DNA from: Bradyrhizobium sp. CCGUVB4N
GTDB taxonomy: Bacteria; Pseudomonadota; Alphaproteobacteria; Rhizobiales; Xanthobacteraceae
Assembly: GCF_024199945.1 (NCBI RefSeq)
Contig: NZ_JANADP010000001.1
Location: 9,009,001-9,073,000 of the forward strand
DNA length: 64,000 bases
Reading direction: 5' to 3'
Position 1 is the first letter of the stretch. Every line of letters begins with the position of its first letter. A program made the translations under genes and the position numbers. The notes below the pieces were generated by a model. It had not been told where the DNA came from, searched no databases, and saw only the letters and a list, made by a program, of their open reading frames with translations. This document shows positions 17,390 to 26,964 of the stretch, piece by piece.

Positions 17390-19135
17390 ATGGCGATCCG
17401 CCGCCGCGATTTCCTGAAGAGCTCAGCCATTGCTGCCGCATCGCTTGCGCTGCCGCGGTTTGCGCGCGGCACCGAAGCCGCGAGCATTTACGACATCGAG
17501 CGGTTCGGCAACGCGCGGATCCTCCACCTCACCGACACGCATGCGCAGCTCAACCCGGTCTATTTCCGCGAGCCCAGCGTCAATATCGGCATCGGCGAGA
17601 TGGCGGGACGGCCGCCGCATCTGGTCGGCCGCGCGTTTCTGGAGCACTTCGGCATCCGGCCCGACAGCGCCGACGCCTATGCTTTCAGCTGTGTCGAGTT
17701 CGAGAAGTCCGCTGGACGCTTCGGCAAGCTCGGCGGCTTCGCCCATCTGAAGACGTTGATCGACCGCCTGCGCGGCGATGTCGGCGACAAGCACGCGATG
17801 CTGGTCGACGGCGGCGATCTCTGGCAGGGCACCGGCCTTGCCAACATCATGCAGGGCCGCGACATGGTCGAGGTCGCCAATCTGCTCGGCATCGAGGCGA
17901 TGACCGGACACTGGGAATTCACCTATGGCGAGCAGGCGTTGCGGGAGAATCTCGAGCACTTCAAGGGCGAGTTTCTGGCACAGAACGTCTTCCTGACCGA
18001 GGAAGCGGCGTTCAACGACGCACCTGCCTTCGACAAGGCGACGGGGCGCGTGTTCAAGCCATCGACCATCAAGGAGCTCGGTGGCCATCGCGTGGCGATC
18101 ATCGGCCAGGCTTTTCCTTACGTGCCGATCGCGCATCCCAAGCGCTTCACGCCGGACTGGACCTTTGGCATCCGCGAGGAAGAGCTGCAGAAGCATGTCG
18201 ATGCGTTGCGCGGCGCCGACAAGGTCGATGCGGTGATCCTGCTGTCGCACAACGGCATGGACGTCGACCTCAAGCTCGCCAGCCGCGTCACCGGCATCGA
18301 CGTCATCCTCGGCGGCCACACCCATGATGCCGTGCCGCAGCCGATCGCCGTGAAGAACGCCAGCGGTACGACACTCGTCACCAATGCCGGCTCCAACGGG
18401 AAATTCCTGGGCGTGCTCGATCTCGCGCTCGACAAGGGCAAGGTCAGCGATATCAGGTATCATCTGCTGCCGGTCTATTCCGAGCTGCTGAAGCCCGACC
18501 CTGCGATGGCTGAGCTGATCGGAAAGCTGCGCGCGCCGCATGTGACCGACTGGTCGGAGAAGATCGCAACGCCGGATCGCCTGCTCTATCGCCGCGATAA
18601 TTTCGCTGGTCCCGTCGACGAGCTGATCTGCACCGCGCTGCGCACCGAGCTCGACGCCGAGATCGCGCTGTCGCCGGGCTTCCGCTGGGGCGTCACCGCC
18701 TTGTCGGGCCAGCCGATCACCATGGAGGATGTGCTCGCGGAAACCGCGATCACCTATCCCGAGACCTATGTGCAGGAGATGACCGGCGCGCAGATCAAGG
18801 ACGTGCTGGAGGACATCAGCGACAATCTCTTCAACACCGATCCCTACTACCAGCAAGGCGGCGATATGGTGCGCGCCGGCGGGCTGAGCTACGCCTGCAG
18901 CCCCACCAACGCGATCGGCAGCCGCATCTCCGAGCTCAAGCTCACCAATGGCAAGGCGCTCGGTGCCGACCGGCACTACAAGGTCGCCGGCTGGGCTTCC
19001 GTCAACGGCCAGCAGGGCGCCCCGGTGTGGGACGTCGTTGGAAAATATCTGCGCTCGGGCCGGATGTTTCAGGAGCGCCTCGGCACCGGCGTCACGCTCA
19101 GGGGCGTCGACGGCAATCCAGGCATTGCAGGATAG
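17390..19135 (+). CDS. soxB: Thiosulfohydrolase SoxB
   Basis: 581 residues, usual for SoxB. Tat signal RRRDFLKSSA, then a 5'-nucleotidase-like dimanganese domain with the metal motifs DTHAQ (Asp49, His51), GGDLW, GHWEF, LLSHNGMD and GGHTHD, and a C-terminal nucleotidase-like domain. SoxB hydrolyses the sulfone group from SoxY-bound thiosulfate, releasing sulfate. The ATG at 17390 is 9 bp after GGAG; TTG (17384) and GTG (17387) just upstream are less likely. The 54-bp gap after soxK holds no terminator. It is followed by a DsrE-like gene 5 bp on. Confidence 0.95.
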   Translation: MAIRRRDFLKSSAIAAASLALPRFARGTEAASIYDIERFGNARILHLTDTHAQLNPVYFREPSVNIGIGEMAGRPPHLVGRAFLEHFGIRPDSADAYAFSCVEFEKSAGRFGKLGGFAHLKTLIDRLRGDVGDKHAMLVDGGDLWQGTGLANIMQGRDMVEVANLLGIEAMTGHWEFTYGEQALRENLEHFKGEFLAQNVFLTEEAAFNDAPAFDKATGRVFKPSTIKELGGHRVAIIGQAFPYVPIAHPKRFTPDWTFGIREEELQKHVDALRGADKVDAVILLSHNGMDVDLKLASRVTGIDVILGGHTHDAVPQPIAVKNASGTTLVTNAGSNGKFLGVLDLALDKGKVSDIRYHLLPVYSELLKPDPAMAELIGKLRAPHVTDWSEKIATPDRLLYRRDNFAGPVDELICTALRTELDAEIALSPGFRWGVTALSGQPITMEDVLAETAITYPETYVQEMTGAQIKDVLEDISDNLFNTDPYYQQGGDMVRAGGLSYACSPTNAIGSRISELKLTNGKALGADRHYKVAGWASVNGQQGAPVWDVVGKYLRSGRMFQERLGTGVTLRGVDGNPGIAG

Positions 19136-19140
19136 GCGTG

Positions 19141-19596
19141 ATGCGGCTGCAAATCTTTCGCACAATGCTGCTGGCGCTGCTCGTCCTCGCCGCGCCGACA
19201 TTGTCTTCAGCGCAACAAGTGCCGCTTCAGGACAAGCCGTTCGCCGAGCACAAGATCGTGCTGCAGCTCTCCGACGGCGACGCGAAAAAGCAGGCGCTGG
19301 TGCTGAGCGTCGCCAACAATCTTCTGAAGGCTTACGACCCCGACAAGATCGCGGTGGAGGTCGTCGCCTTCGGTCCCGGCATCGACCTTCTGCTATCCGG
19401 CAGCGAGCGCCGCAAGCAGGTCGAGAGCCTGATCGCGCAGGGCGTGCGTTTCGACATCTGCCTCAACACGGTCGATACGATCGAGCGGGAGACGGGCAAG
19501 CGGCCGGAGTTCATTCCCGCCGCGACGCCGGTGCAGGTGGGCGTCGGGCAGATCCTGTTTCTGGCGGAGAATGGGTACACGGTGGTGAGGCCGTAG
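19141..19596 (+). CDS. DsrE-family periplasmic protein
   Basis: 151 residues: a signal peptide (about 1-24, ending SSAQQ) and a DsrE/DsrF-like domain. Typical features are VLSVANNLLKAYDPDKIAVEVVAFGPGIDLL and a conserved cysteine in RFDICLNTV near residue 109, in the position where sulfur-carrying DsrE proteins bear their active cysteine. It begins 5 bp after the soxB stop, so it is part of the sox operon. A sulfur-binding or sulfur-transfer role is inferred from family and context only. A GTG one codon earlier is an alternative start. Confidence 0.8.
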   Translation: MRLQIFRTMLLALLVLAAPTLSSAQQVPLQDKPFAEHKIVLQLSDGDAKKQALVLSVANNLLKAYDPDKIAVEVVAFGPGIDLLLSGSERRKQVESLIAQGVRFDICLNTVDTIERETGKRPEFIPAATPVQVGVGQILFLAENGYTVVRP

Positions 19597-19631
19597 GGCG
19601 GCCGTAGCATAGTGTCACCTCACACCCCGCC

Positions 19632-19775
19632 GTCGTCCCGGCGAAGGCCGGGATCCATACCGCGTGATCTCGCGTTGGTCGCGGTAGGCATACCGAACGC
19701 TGATCTTCGCCAAACCACTCCCTGGGGTTATGGGTCCCGGCCCCCGTGCGCAATTGCGCACTAGGCCGGGACGAC
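19632..19775. repeat. Composite palindromic element, family B (GTCGTCCCGG type), copy 1
   Basis: About 144 bp. A left hairpin (CCCGGCGAAGGCCGGG) and a right hairpin (CCCGGC...GCCGGGACGAC) are joined by a spacer containing CTTCGCCAAACCACTCCCT and GTTATGGGTCCCGG. The outer GTCGTCCCGG and CCGGGACGAC are inverted. The right arm contains the palindrome GTGCGCAATTGCGCAC-type core. Other copies lie at 22740, 24664, 30935, 32421, 40215 (truncated), 50615 (variant) and 52731. Confidence 0.82.
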
Positions 19776-19914
19776 ATCGAGTTTTGGAGACCCGCCTGAG
19801 ACCGTAAGCCGCAATAAAAATCTTCTAAATTTTCTTATTTCAACAGCACATTACTTCTCTTATCGGCCTCCGGCGTAGTAGAATCGTCGAAACCAGTCCA
19901 CGCCGGGTGTTGCC
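19776..19914 (+). other. AT-rich leader before the ETHE1/rhodanese gene
   Basis: A 139-bp gap whose middle (19811-19845) is strikingly AT-rich for this genome (ATAAAAATCTTCTAAATTT and similar). It is the likely promoter and regulator-binding region of the gene at 19915. No clear -35/-10 pair or long palindrome was found. Confidence 0.35.
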
Positions 19915-20955
19915 ATGATCTTTCGCCAGCTCTTTGACAGCGTTTCGGGCACCTACAGCTACGTCCTTGCCAGCCGCCCCGGTGGCGAGGCGCTGATCCT
20001 TGATCCCGTGCTGGAGAAGGTCGATCGCTACTGCCAGCTGCTGCGCGAACTCGACCTCAAGCTGGTCAAGGCCGTCGACACCCATCTGCACGCCGACCAC
20101 GTCACCGGCCTCGGCGAGCTGCGCGACCGCACCCATTGCATGACCGTGATGGGCGATCAGACCAAGGCCGACGTGGTGGCGATGCGGGTCGCCGACGGCG
20201 ACAAGGTCACCATCGAAGGCCTGTCGCTCGACGTGATGTACACGCCGGGCCACACTGACGATTCCTATTCCTATCTGATGGGCGACCGCGTCTTCACCGG
20301 CGATACGCTGCTGATCCGCGGCACCGGCCGCACCGACTTTCAGAACGGTTCGTCGCGCGCGCAGTACGAATCGATCTTCAACCGGCTGCTCAAACTGCCC
20401 GACGAGACGATGGTGTTCCCGGCGCATGACTACAAGGGCGACACCGTCTCCACCATCGGCGAGGAGAAGCGCTACAATCCGCGGCTGCAGGTGCGCTCGG
20501 TCGACGAATATATCGAGCTGATGGCGAACCTGAAGCTGCCCAATCCGAAGATGATGGACGTGGCGGTGCCCGCCAACATGCGGGTCGGCCTGCATCAGGA
20601 AGAGCTGGAAAAAGAGGGCCGCGCGCTCAGCGCAACCGAGGCGATCCGCTCACTCCATCGGCCCGACATCCTGCTGGTGGATCTGCGCGAAACCAATGAG
20701 CGGATGAAGCATGGCATGCTCGAAGGCGCGCTGCACACGCCGTATCCGAGCGTGGAGGAAAGCCTCAAGCCCGGCGGCATGCTGCGCGAAGTCGCCGCCG
20801 CCACCGGCCGCCGTGTCGTGTTCTTTTGCGCCTTCGGCGAGCGCTCCGCGATGGCTGTTGCGGCTGCCAAGGAGGCCGGCCTTTCCAACACCGCGCATAT
20901 CGCCGGTGGCATTGACGCCTGGAAGAAGGCGGGCGGGCCGGTGGTGCACGCCTGA
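19915..20955 (+). CDS. Metallo-beta-lactamase-fold persulfide dioxygenase (ETHE1-like) fused to rhodanese
   Basis: 346 residues in two parts. Residues 1-240 form an ETHE1-like domain with the iron-binding motif HLHADH (57-62), YTPGHTDDS and GRTDFQNGSS. Residues about 250-346 form a rhodanese domain with the active cysteine near residue 305 (CAFGERS). ETHE1 enzymes oxidise glutathione persulfide to sulfite; rhodanese would move sulfane sulfur to or from it. No signal peptide is seen, so it acts in the cytoplasm. Its position 320 bp after the sox operon fits a role in disposing of sulfane sulfur. Dioxygenase activity is inferred from motifs. Confidence 0.85.
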   Translation: MIFRQLFDSVSGTYSYVLASRPGGEALILDPVLEKVDRYCQLLRELDLKLVKAVDTHLHADHVTGLGELRDRTHCMTVMGDQTKADVVAMRVADGDKVTIEGLSLDVMYTPGHTDDSYSYLMGDRVFTGDTLLIRGTGRTDFQNGSSRAQYESIFNRLLKLPDETMVFPAHDYKGDTVSTIGEEKRYNPRLQVRSVDEYIELMANLKLPNPKMMDVAVPANMRVGLHQEELEKEGRALSATEAIRSLHRPDILLVDLRETNERMKHGMLEGALHTPYPSVEESLKPGGMLREVAAATGRRVVFFCAFGERSAMAVAAAKEAGLSNTAHIAGGIDAWKKAGGPVVHA

Positions 20956-21042
20956 CGCTATCGTCGCAGCCTTGAGATAAGTCAGGAACCGCTTAGATCT
21001 TGCGGTGAGAATCGGGTGACGCATCACCATCCGGGATCAGTC

Positions 21043-21204
21043 ATGGCCAAATCCGCCAAGCCGAGCGAACCGCCGAAAACGAAGCCCGCAGCCGACAAGG
21101 CCAAAAAGCCCAGGCCGCCGCGCGACACCGACGACGACTACGAGGATGGCGACATCGCCACCCCGAAGCGCGATCGCGATGGGAATGACGACGAGCCGTT
21201 GTGA
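21043..21204 (+). CDS. Small charged, probably disordered protein
   Basis: 53 residues, no family recognised. The N-terminal half is lysine/proline-rich (KPSEPPKTKPAADKAKKPRPP) and the C-terminal half rich in aspartate (RDTDDDYEDGD), with no hydrophobic segment. The ATG at 21043 has a modest CCGGGATC upstream. Composition unlike random antisense frames and a free-standing position between two genes suggest a real small gene, but it could be a chance frame. An earlier in-frame start at 21016 is possible. Confidence 0.5.
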   Translation: MAKSAKPSEPPKTKPAADKAKKPRPPRDTDDDYEDGDIATPKRDRDGNDDEPL

Positions 21205-21231
21205 GGGGGGCACTCTCGCCTCACGAACGGT

Positions 21232-21376
21232 GCGTCCCCTCCCCCCTTGCGGGGGAGGGTTAGGGAGAGGGGTTCTCACGGGGACTCCATCGATCTTTTC
21301 CTCTTGATGACCGACACAATTTTTCCTGGGCTACCCCTCTCCCCCGCCCTCCCCCGCAAGGGGGGAGGGAGCGCAG
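21232..21376. repeat. Dispersed palindromic element, family A (copy 4)
   Basis: About 145 bp, closest to the copy at 4863: the same inverted arms and the same loop segment TCACGGGGACTCCATCGATC, with a different middle. It begins 28 bp after the small charged protein gene and lies 140 bp before the MFS gene. The sequence between 21377 and 21516 shows no gene. Confidence 0.85.
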
Positions 21377-21516
21377 TGCGCCTCACTGCACCACCGAATA
21401 ATCCCTCAACGCGGCAGCGCCCCCACCCGCACTACCTGCCATGCGCCTGCGTTCATGGACAAATAACCGGTGTCCCCGATAGTTTGCGCGCTTCCTGAGA
21501 CTGAATCGGAACTGCA

Positions 21517-22725
21517 ATGGTCGACGTTCTCGCCGCACCGCAACAAGGCAAGGCGGACAGCGCGCTGCGCACGCTGACCGGGATTTCGATCGCGCATTGG
21601 GTCAGCCATTTCCATCTGCTGGTCCTGCCGATGCTGTTCCCGTTCCTCAAAGGGCAGCTTGGCGTCGGCTATGTCGAGCTCGGCTTCGCGCTGACCGTGT
21701 CCGCCGTCGTCTCCGGGCTGACGCAGGCGCCGACCGGCTATCTCGTCGACCATTTTGGCGCGCGAAGAATCCTGCTTGGCGGACTGACGCTCGGCGGCCT
21801 CGCGCTGATCATGCTCGGCCTGAATCTGAGCTACGCCTCGCTGATCGCCTGCGCCTTGCTGCTCGGGCTCGCCAACAGCGTCTACCATCCCGCCGATTAC
21901 GCGATCCTCGCCGAGCACATGGACGAGGCGCGGATGGGCCGCGCCTTCTCGATCCACACCTTTGCCGGCTATTTCGGTGGCGCCGTTGCGCCGGCGATCG
22001 TCGCCGCGCTGATCACCGTGTCCGGCGGCGTCGGCGCGTTGATCGCATCGGGCGCGATCGGCGTGCTGGTGGCGCTCCTGCTGGTCGCCATGAACATTCC
22101 CGATGCCGGCGCGCACAAGAGCAAGCCGGGCAACGCTGACATGCCGAAGCAGGCCGTCATCACGCCGGCGCTGATCACGCTGACCGCACTGTTCATGCTG
22201 CTCAGCCTGTCGGTGGCCGGCATCAACAATTTCGGCGTGGTGGCGCTGATGAGCGGCTATGGCGCAACCTATTCCGTCGCCAATGTCGCGCTGACCGCGT
22301 TCCTCGGCTTTGGCGCCGCGGGCGTGCTCGCGGGCGGTTTCCTCGCCGACCGCACCGAGCGCCATGGCTATGTCGCCGCTGCCTGCTTTGCCGCGAATGC
22401 GGCCATCGTGCTGCTGATCGCGCTGGTCACGCTGCCAGGCTGGGCCTTGACCGCCACGATGGCGACCGCGGGTTTTCTCTCCGGCGTGATCGCGCCGTCG
22501 CGGGACATGCTGGTGCGCAACGCCGCGCCTCCCGGTGCAGCGGGCCGCGCCTTCGGCATCGTCTCGACCGGTTTCAATCTCGGCGGCATCATCAGCCCGC
22601 TGCTGTTCGGCTGGATCATGGACCAGAGCGCACCGCACTGGGTGTTCGGCGCCTCCGTGATCTTCATGATCGCAACAGTCGTGCTGTCGCCGTTTACCGA
22701 ACGGAAGACGCAAGCCAAGGCGTAG
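21517..22725 (+). CDS. MFS transporter (fosmidomycin-resistance-like group)
   Basis: 402 residues, about twelve membrane segments. The opening SIAHWVSHFHLLVLPMLFP and LVDHFGARRILLGG (motif A-like loop near residue 85) resemble the FSR-type MFS group. NSVYHPADYAIL near residue 125 is a well-conserved stretch in this group. The substrate is unknown; in situ it may export or import a small organic acid. A family-B palindromic element follows 14 bp after its stop. Confidence 0.85.
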   Translation: MVDVLAAPQQGKADSALRTLTGISIAHWVSHFHLLVLPMLFPFLKGQLGVGYVELGFALTVSAVVSGLTQAPTGYLVDHFGARRILLGGLTLGGLALIMLGLNLSYASLIACALLLGLANSVYHPADYAILAEHMDEARMGRAFSIHTFAGYFGGAVAPAIVAALITVSGGVGALIASGAIGVLVALLLVAMNIPDAGAHKSKPGNADMPKQAVITPALITLTALFMLLSLSVAGINNFGVVALMSGYGATYSVANVALTAFLGFGAAGVLAGGFLADRTERHGYVAAACFAANAAIVLLIALVTLPGWALTATMATAGFLSGVIAPSRDMLVRNAAPPGAAGRAFGIVSTGFNLGGIISPLLFGWIMDQSAPHWVFGASVIFMIATVVLSPFTERKTQAKA

Positions 22726-22739
22726 CTACAAGTTAAGCT

Positions 22740-22878
22740 GTCGTCCCGGCGAAGGCCGGGACCCATACTCACGAAGCTAGTTGTGGCGCGAGCTGGTTAT
22801 GACCAGTCTTCGCCAAACTAAGGGTTGTGGTTATGGGTCCCGGCCCCCGTGCGCAATTGCGCACTAGGCCGGGACGAC
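22740..22878. repeat. Composite palindromic element, family B (copy 2)
   Basis: 139 bp, same plan as the copy at 19632: outer inverted GTCGTCCCGG/CCGGGACGAC, left hairpin, a spacer with TTCGCCAAACTAAGG, and a right hairpin including CGTGCGCAATTGCGCAC. It fills the gap between the MFS gene and the amidohydrolase, ending 29 bp before that start codon. Confidence 0.85.
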
Positions 22879-22907
22879 AAGCAAAACAACAAAACGGGAA
22901 GAAACGC

Positions 22908-24623
22908 ATGAGCACCCCTGATCTCGTGATCCGCGGCGGCACCGTCGCGGACGGCAATGGCGGCGAGCTGTTCGAGGCTGACGTCGCCATCACCGGCGGC
23001 AAGATCAGCGAGGTCGGCAAGGTCTCGGCCAAGGGCCGTGAGGAGATCGATGCGCGCGGCAAGCTGGTGACGCCGGGCTTCGTCGACGTGCACACCCATT
23101 ATGACGGCCAGGTCACCTGGAGCCAGGACATCACGCCGTCGTCGCAGAACGGCGTCACCACCGCGATCATGGGCAATTGCGGCGTCGGTTTTGCGCCGTG
23201 CAAGCCGGCCGACCACACCCGCCTGATCCAGCTGATGGAAGGCGTCGAGGACATTCCGGAGCCCGTGCTGAGCGCCGGCATTCCCTGGGCGTGGGAAAGC
23301 TTTCCGGATTACATGGACTGGCTGTCGAAGCGCGATTTCGACATCGACGTCGGCGCGCAGCTGCCGCATGCGGCACTTCGGGTCTATGTCATGGGCGAGC
23401 GCGGCGCACGCCGCGATCCCTCGACGGCGGAAGACAACGCTGCGATGGCGAAGCTCGCGGGCGAGGCGGTGCGCTCCGGCGCGCTCGGCTTCTCGACCTC
23501 GCGCACGCTCAACCACCGCACCTCGACCGGCGATTTCACGCCCACCTTGAAAGCGGGCGAAGACGAGCTCACCGCCATTGCCTGCGCGATGCACAGCCAG
23601 GGCCGCAGCGTGCTGCAATTCGTGCTGGATCTCTCCACCATCCACGAAGATCTGCCGATGATGCTGCGGGTTGCGGACAGCACAAGGTGCCCGATCTCGT
23701 TCTCGATCACCCAGAACGACAAGTCGCCCAACCGCTGGCGCCAGACGCTGGACGAGATCAATGCGGCGGCCAAGCGCGGCCTCTCCATCACCGCGCAGAT
23801 CGCGGCGCGCCCGGTTGGCCTCCTGCTCGGGCTCGAGCTGTCGCGCAACCCGTTCCAGACCCATCCGAGCTACAAGGCGATCGCGCATCTGCCGCTCGGG
23901 GAGAGGTTGGCGCGGCTGCATCAGAGCGAGGTGCGCAAGGCGATTTTGAGCGAGACGGCGACGTCGACCGACGATCCGCTGTTCTTCCGTCCGAACTACG
24001 ACAAGATGTTCCTGCTCGGCGATCCCCCGGATTATGAGCAGCCGCCGGAGAACGCACTGGGCCCGCAGGCGCGCAAGCAGGGCCGGCAGCCGGAAGAGCT
24101 CGCTTATGACGCGATGCTGTCGGACGAGGGCCGCGGCATGCTCTATGTACCGTTCCTCAACTATGCCGACGGCAATCTGGACGCGACCCGCGAGATGCTG
24201 ATCGATCCGCAGTCAGTGCCCGGCCTCTCCGACGGTGGCGCGCATTGCGGCATCATCTGCGACGCCAGCTTCCCGACCTATCTGCTGACGCACTGGACCC
24301 GTGACCGCAAGCGCGGCGAGAAGCTCTCGATCCCCTTCGTGGTCGCGGCGCAGTCGCGCAAGACCGCGCTGTCGGTCGGGCTGACCGATCGCGGCTTGAT
24401 CGCGCCCGGCTACAAGGCCGACGTCAACGTGATCGACTACGACCGGCTGCATCTGCATCCGCCGAAGGTGCACTACGACCTGCCGGTCGGCGGCCGTCGG
24501 CTGCTGCAGGATGTCGATGGCTATGAGGCCACGATCGTGTCGGGCGTGGTGACGCGGCGGCACGGCGAGGCGACAGGACGCCGGCCGGGGAAGCTGATCC
24601 GGGGTGCGCAGGGGGTGAATTAG
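22908..24623 (+). CDS. N-acyl-D-amino-acid deacylase-like amidohydrolase
   Basis: 571 residues. An amidohydrolase with an N-terminal beta-sandwich (VIRGGTVADGNGGE), the metal motif HTHYDGQ near residue 64, and a closing SDGGAHCGI/IAPGYKADVNVIDYDRL region typical of the D-aminoacylase/dihydroorotase-like group. Family members remove acyl groups from D-amino acids in the cytoplasm; this exact substrate is inferred. The ATG at 22908 follows GGGAAG. The frame is open upstream only through the repeat. An ACS-type MFS gene ends convergently 206 bp after it. Confidence 0.82.
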   Translation: MSTPDLVIRGGTVADGNGGELFEADVAITGGKISEVGKVSAKGREEIDARGKLVTPGFVDVHTHYDGQVTWSQDITPSSQNGVTTAIMGNCGVGFAPCKPADHTRLIQLMEGVEDIPEPVLSAGIPWAWESFPDYMDWLSKRDFDIDVGAQLPHAALRVYVMGERGARRDPSTAEDNAAMAKLAGEAVRSGALGFSTSRTLNHRTSTGDFTPTLKAGEDELTAIACAMHSQGRSVLQFVLDLSTIHEDLPMMLRVADSTRCPISFSITQNDKSPNRWRQTLDEINAAAKRGLSITAQIAARPVGLLLGLELSRNPFQTHPSYKAIAHLPLGERLARLHQSEVRKAILSETATSTDDPLFFRPNYDKMFLLGDPPDYEQPPENALGPQARKQGRQPEELAYDAMLSDEGRGMLYVPFLNYADGNLDATREMLIDPQSVPGLSDGGAHCGIICDASFPTYLLTHWTRDRKRGEKLSIPFVVAAQSRKTALSVGLTDRGLIAPGYKADVNVIDYDRLHLHPPKVHYDLPVGGRRLLQDVDGYEATIVSGVVTRRHGEATGRRPGKLIRGAQGVN

Positions 24624-24663
24624 GCGGAGTACGAGGCGCGAAGGTCGCGCCTCAATCTCTGCT

Positions 24664-24796
24664 GTCGTCCCGGCGAAGGCCGGGACCCATACGCCGCAGC
24701 AATCGTTTTGCGAAGACTCGGAGTTGCCAGCCTCGTCCCAAACCACTCCCTGTGGTTATGGGTCCCGGGCTCGCGCTACGCGCGCCCCGGGACGAC
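24664..24796. repeat. Composite palindromic element, family B (copy 3)
   Basis: 133 bp between convergent genes: a left hairpin (CCCGGCGAAGGCCGGG), a spacer with GCGAAGACTCGGAGTTGCCA, and a right hairpin whose core differs (CCCGGGCTCGCGCTACGCG...CCCCGGGACGAC). It could terminate transcription from both sides. Confidence 0.82.
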
Positions 24797-24829
24797 AGCT
24801 GTGATTGGAGCGGGCTGCTTGCCCGTCGC

Positions 24830-26167
24830 TTACGTCGGTGACACCGCGCCCTTCAGCCCGGCCTCCCGCGGCGCCGCGCCACGGGTCAGGCGGGCCTTCT
24901 CCGTGTTCGGCCAGAGCAGCAGCAGGCCGATGACGCCGGAGCCGACCATCACCACTGCGTTGATGGTGAAGCCGGTCATGTAGCCGTTCAGCATGCTGCC
25001 GGCGCGCTGGATCACGGTGCCCATCACCATCGGTGCGATGATGCCGGAGAGCGTGTAGAGCGCCCCGTAGATCGCGATGATGGCGCCGCGCTGCGAGGCC
25101 GGGGTGAATTCGCCGAGCATCGGCGGGCAGACCACATAGATCGCGCCGCACAGGCCCGAGCCGACGACGAGCAGCGCGATTTGAAGGCCCGAGCCCTGAA
25201 CGTGCGGCATCGTCGCCAGGATCAGGCCGCCGATGATCAGCGGCACCGAGCCGAGCACACCGCGCGAGATGCGCGTGGAGTAGCCGCGCGCCATCATGAC
25301 CTGCGAGATCCAGCCGGTCAGGATGACGATGGTGGCACCGAACACCCAGGGCAGGATCGAGATGTAGCCGGCCTGCTCCTGCGAGAAGCCGAGACCGGTG
25401 ATGATGAACGCGGTGAACCAGGTCAGCCCGAGCGACAGCGCCCAATAGGCGCCGAAGGTCGCGATCACGCAGCCGAGGAAGGTGCGCGAGGTCAGTAGCT
25501 GGATGTAGGGAATTTTCGGCTCATTGGCAGCGAGCGCCTTCGTGTCCTCGAGCGGGCCTTCCTTGCCGAGCGCCAGCCAGGCACAGACCCAGATCAGGCC
25601 GACGACACCGAGCGCGCCGAAGGCGTAATGCCAGGAGTGATTGACGATGACCCAGTTCAGCGCCGGCACGGCGAGGATGACGCCGAAGGCCGAGCCCTGC
25701 GACAGGATCGCGGTCGGCAGCGTGCGCTTCTCATCCGGGAACCATTTGTAGATCGCGTGCGCGGCGACCGAAAAGGCCGGGCCTTCGCCGGCGCCAAGCA
25801 CGATGCGGCAGATCAGCAGCGTGGTGAAGGAGACGGTGCCGACCATCGGAAACTGCGCCAGCGCCCAGATCACCGCCAGCGTCAGCAGCACCCAGCGCGT
25901 CGGCACCTTGTTGACGATGAAGCCGACCACGATCGCCGAGACCGAGAACAGGATGAAGAACGAGGAGCCGAGCATGCCAAATTGTGCAGGCTCGAGCTTC
26001 AGATCGGTCATGATCGGGACGCCGGCGAGGCCGACGACGATCTTGTCCGCGAAGTTCACCACCATGAAGAGAAAGAGGAGAAAAGTGACGGTCCAGGCGC
26101 CCTTCGGCGTTTCCTTAGTTACCCCTGCCGTCTTAGCCGCCGCGGACGGCATTCCCTGAGCGCTCAT
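24830..26167 (-). CDS. MFS transporter, anion:cation symporter-like (ACS)
   Basis: 445 residues with about twelve membrane segments. The opening FMVVNFADKIVVGLAGVPI then GMLGSSFFILFSVSAIVVGF matches the ACS/galactonate-type group of MFS proteins, which usually import organic or sugar acids. The ATG at 26167 follows GGGGAGAATG; an ATG one codon earlier is too close to it. A much longer frame runs upstream to 26347 but through the divergent gene's promoter and 5' end. The neighbour across 113 bp is a divergent ABC ATPase. Confidence 0.85.
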   Translation of the reverse strand: MSAQGMPSAAAKTAGVTKETPKGAWTVTFLLFLFMVVNFADKIVVGLAGVPIMTDLKLEPAQFGMLGSSFFILFSVSAIVVGFIVNKVPTRWVLLTLAVIWALAQFPMVGTVSFTTLLICRIVLGAGEGPAFSVAAHAIYKWFPDEKRTLPTAILSQGSAFGVILAVPALNWVIVNHSWHYAFGALGVVGLIWVCAWLALGKEGPLEDTKALAANEPKIPYIQLLTSRTFLGCVIATFGAYWALSLGLTWFTAFIITGLGFSQEQAGYISILPWVFGATIVILTGWISQVMMARGYSTRISRGVLGSVPLIIGGLILATMPHVQGSGLQIALLVVGSGLCGAIYVVCPPMLGEFTPASQRGAIIAIYGALYTLSGIIAPMVMGTVIQRAGSMLNGYMTGFTINAVVMVGSGVIGLLLLWPNTEKARLTRGAAPREAGLKGAVSPT

Positions 26168-26280
26168 CATTCTCCCCGTATGTCTTTTTTCGGCACTTTT
26201 GATCCGGCCGTCTCGTGAGCTAACAACGGCTTGAACGGCAACGCAACCCCGGCATTTCCACAGTAAGTGTGCTACGCAGC

Positions 26281-26960
<680 letters not shown>

Positions 26961-26964
<4 letters not shown>

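Noticed and set aside
17423..19201. A 592-codon open frame antisense to soxB
   Set aside because: soxB carries all family motifs on the plus strand; the antisense frame only follows codon bias.
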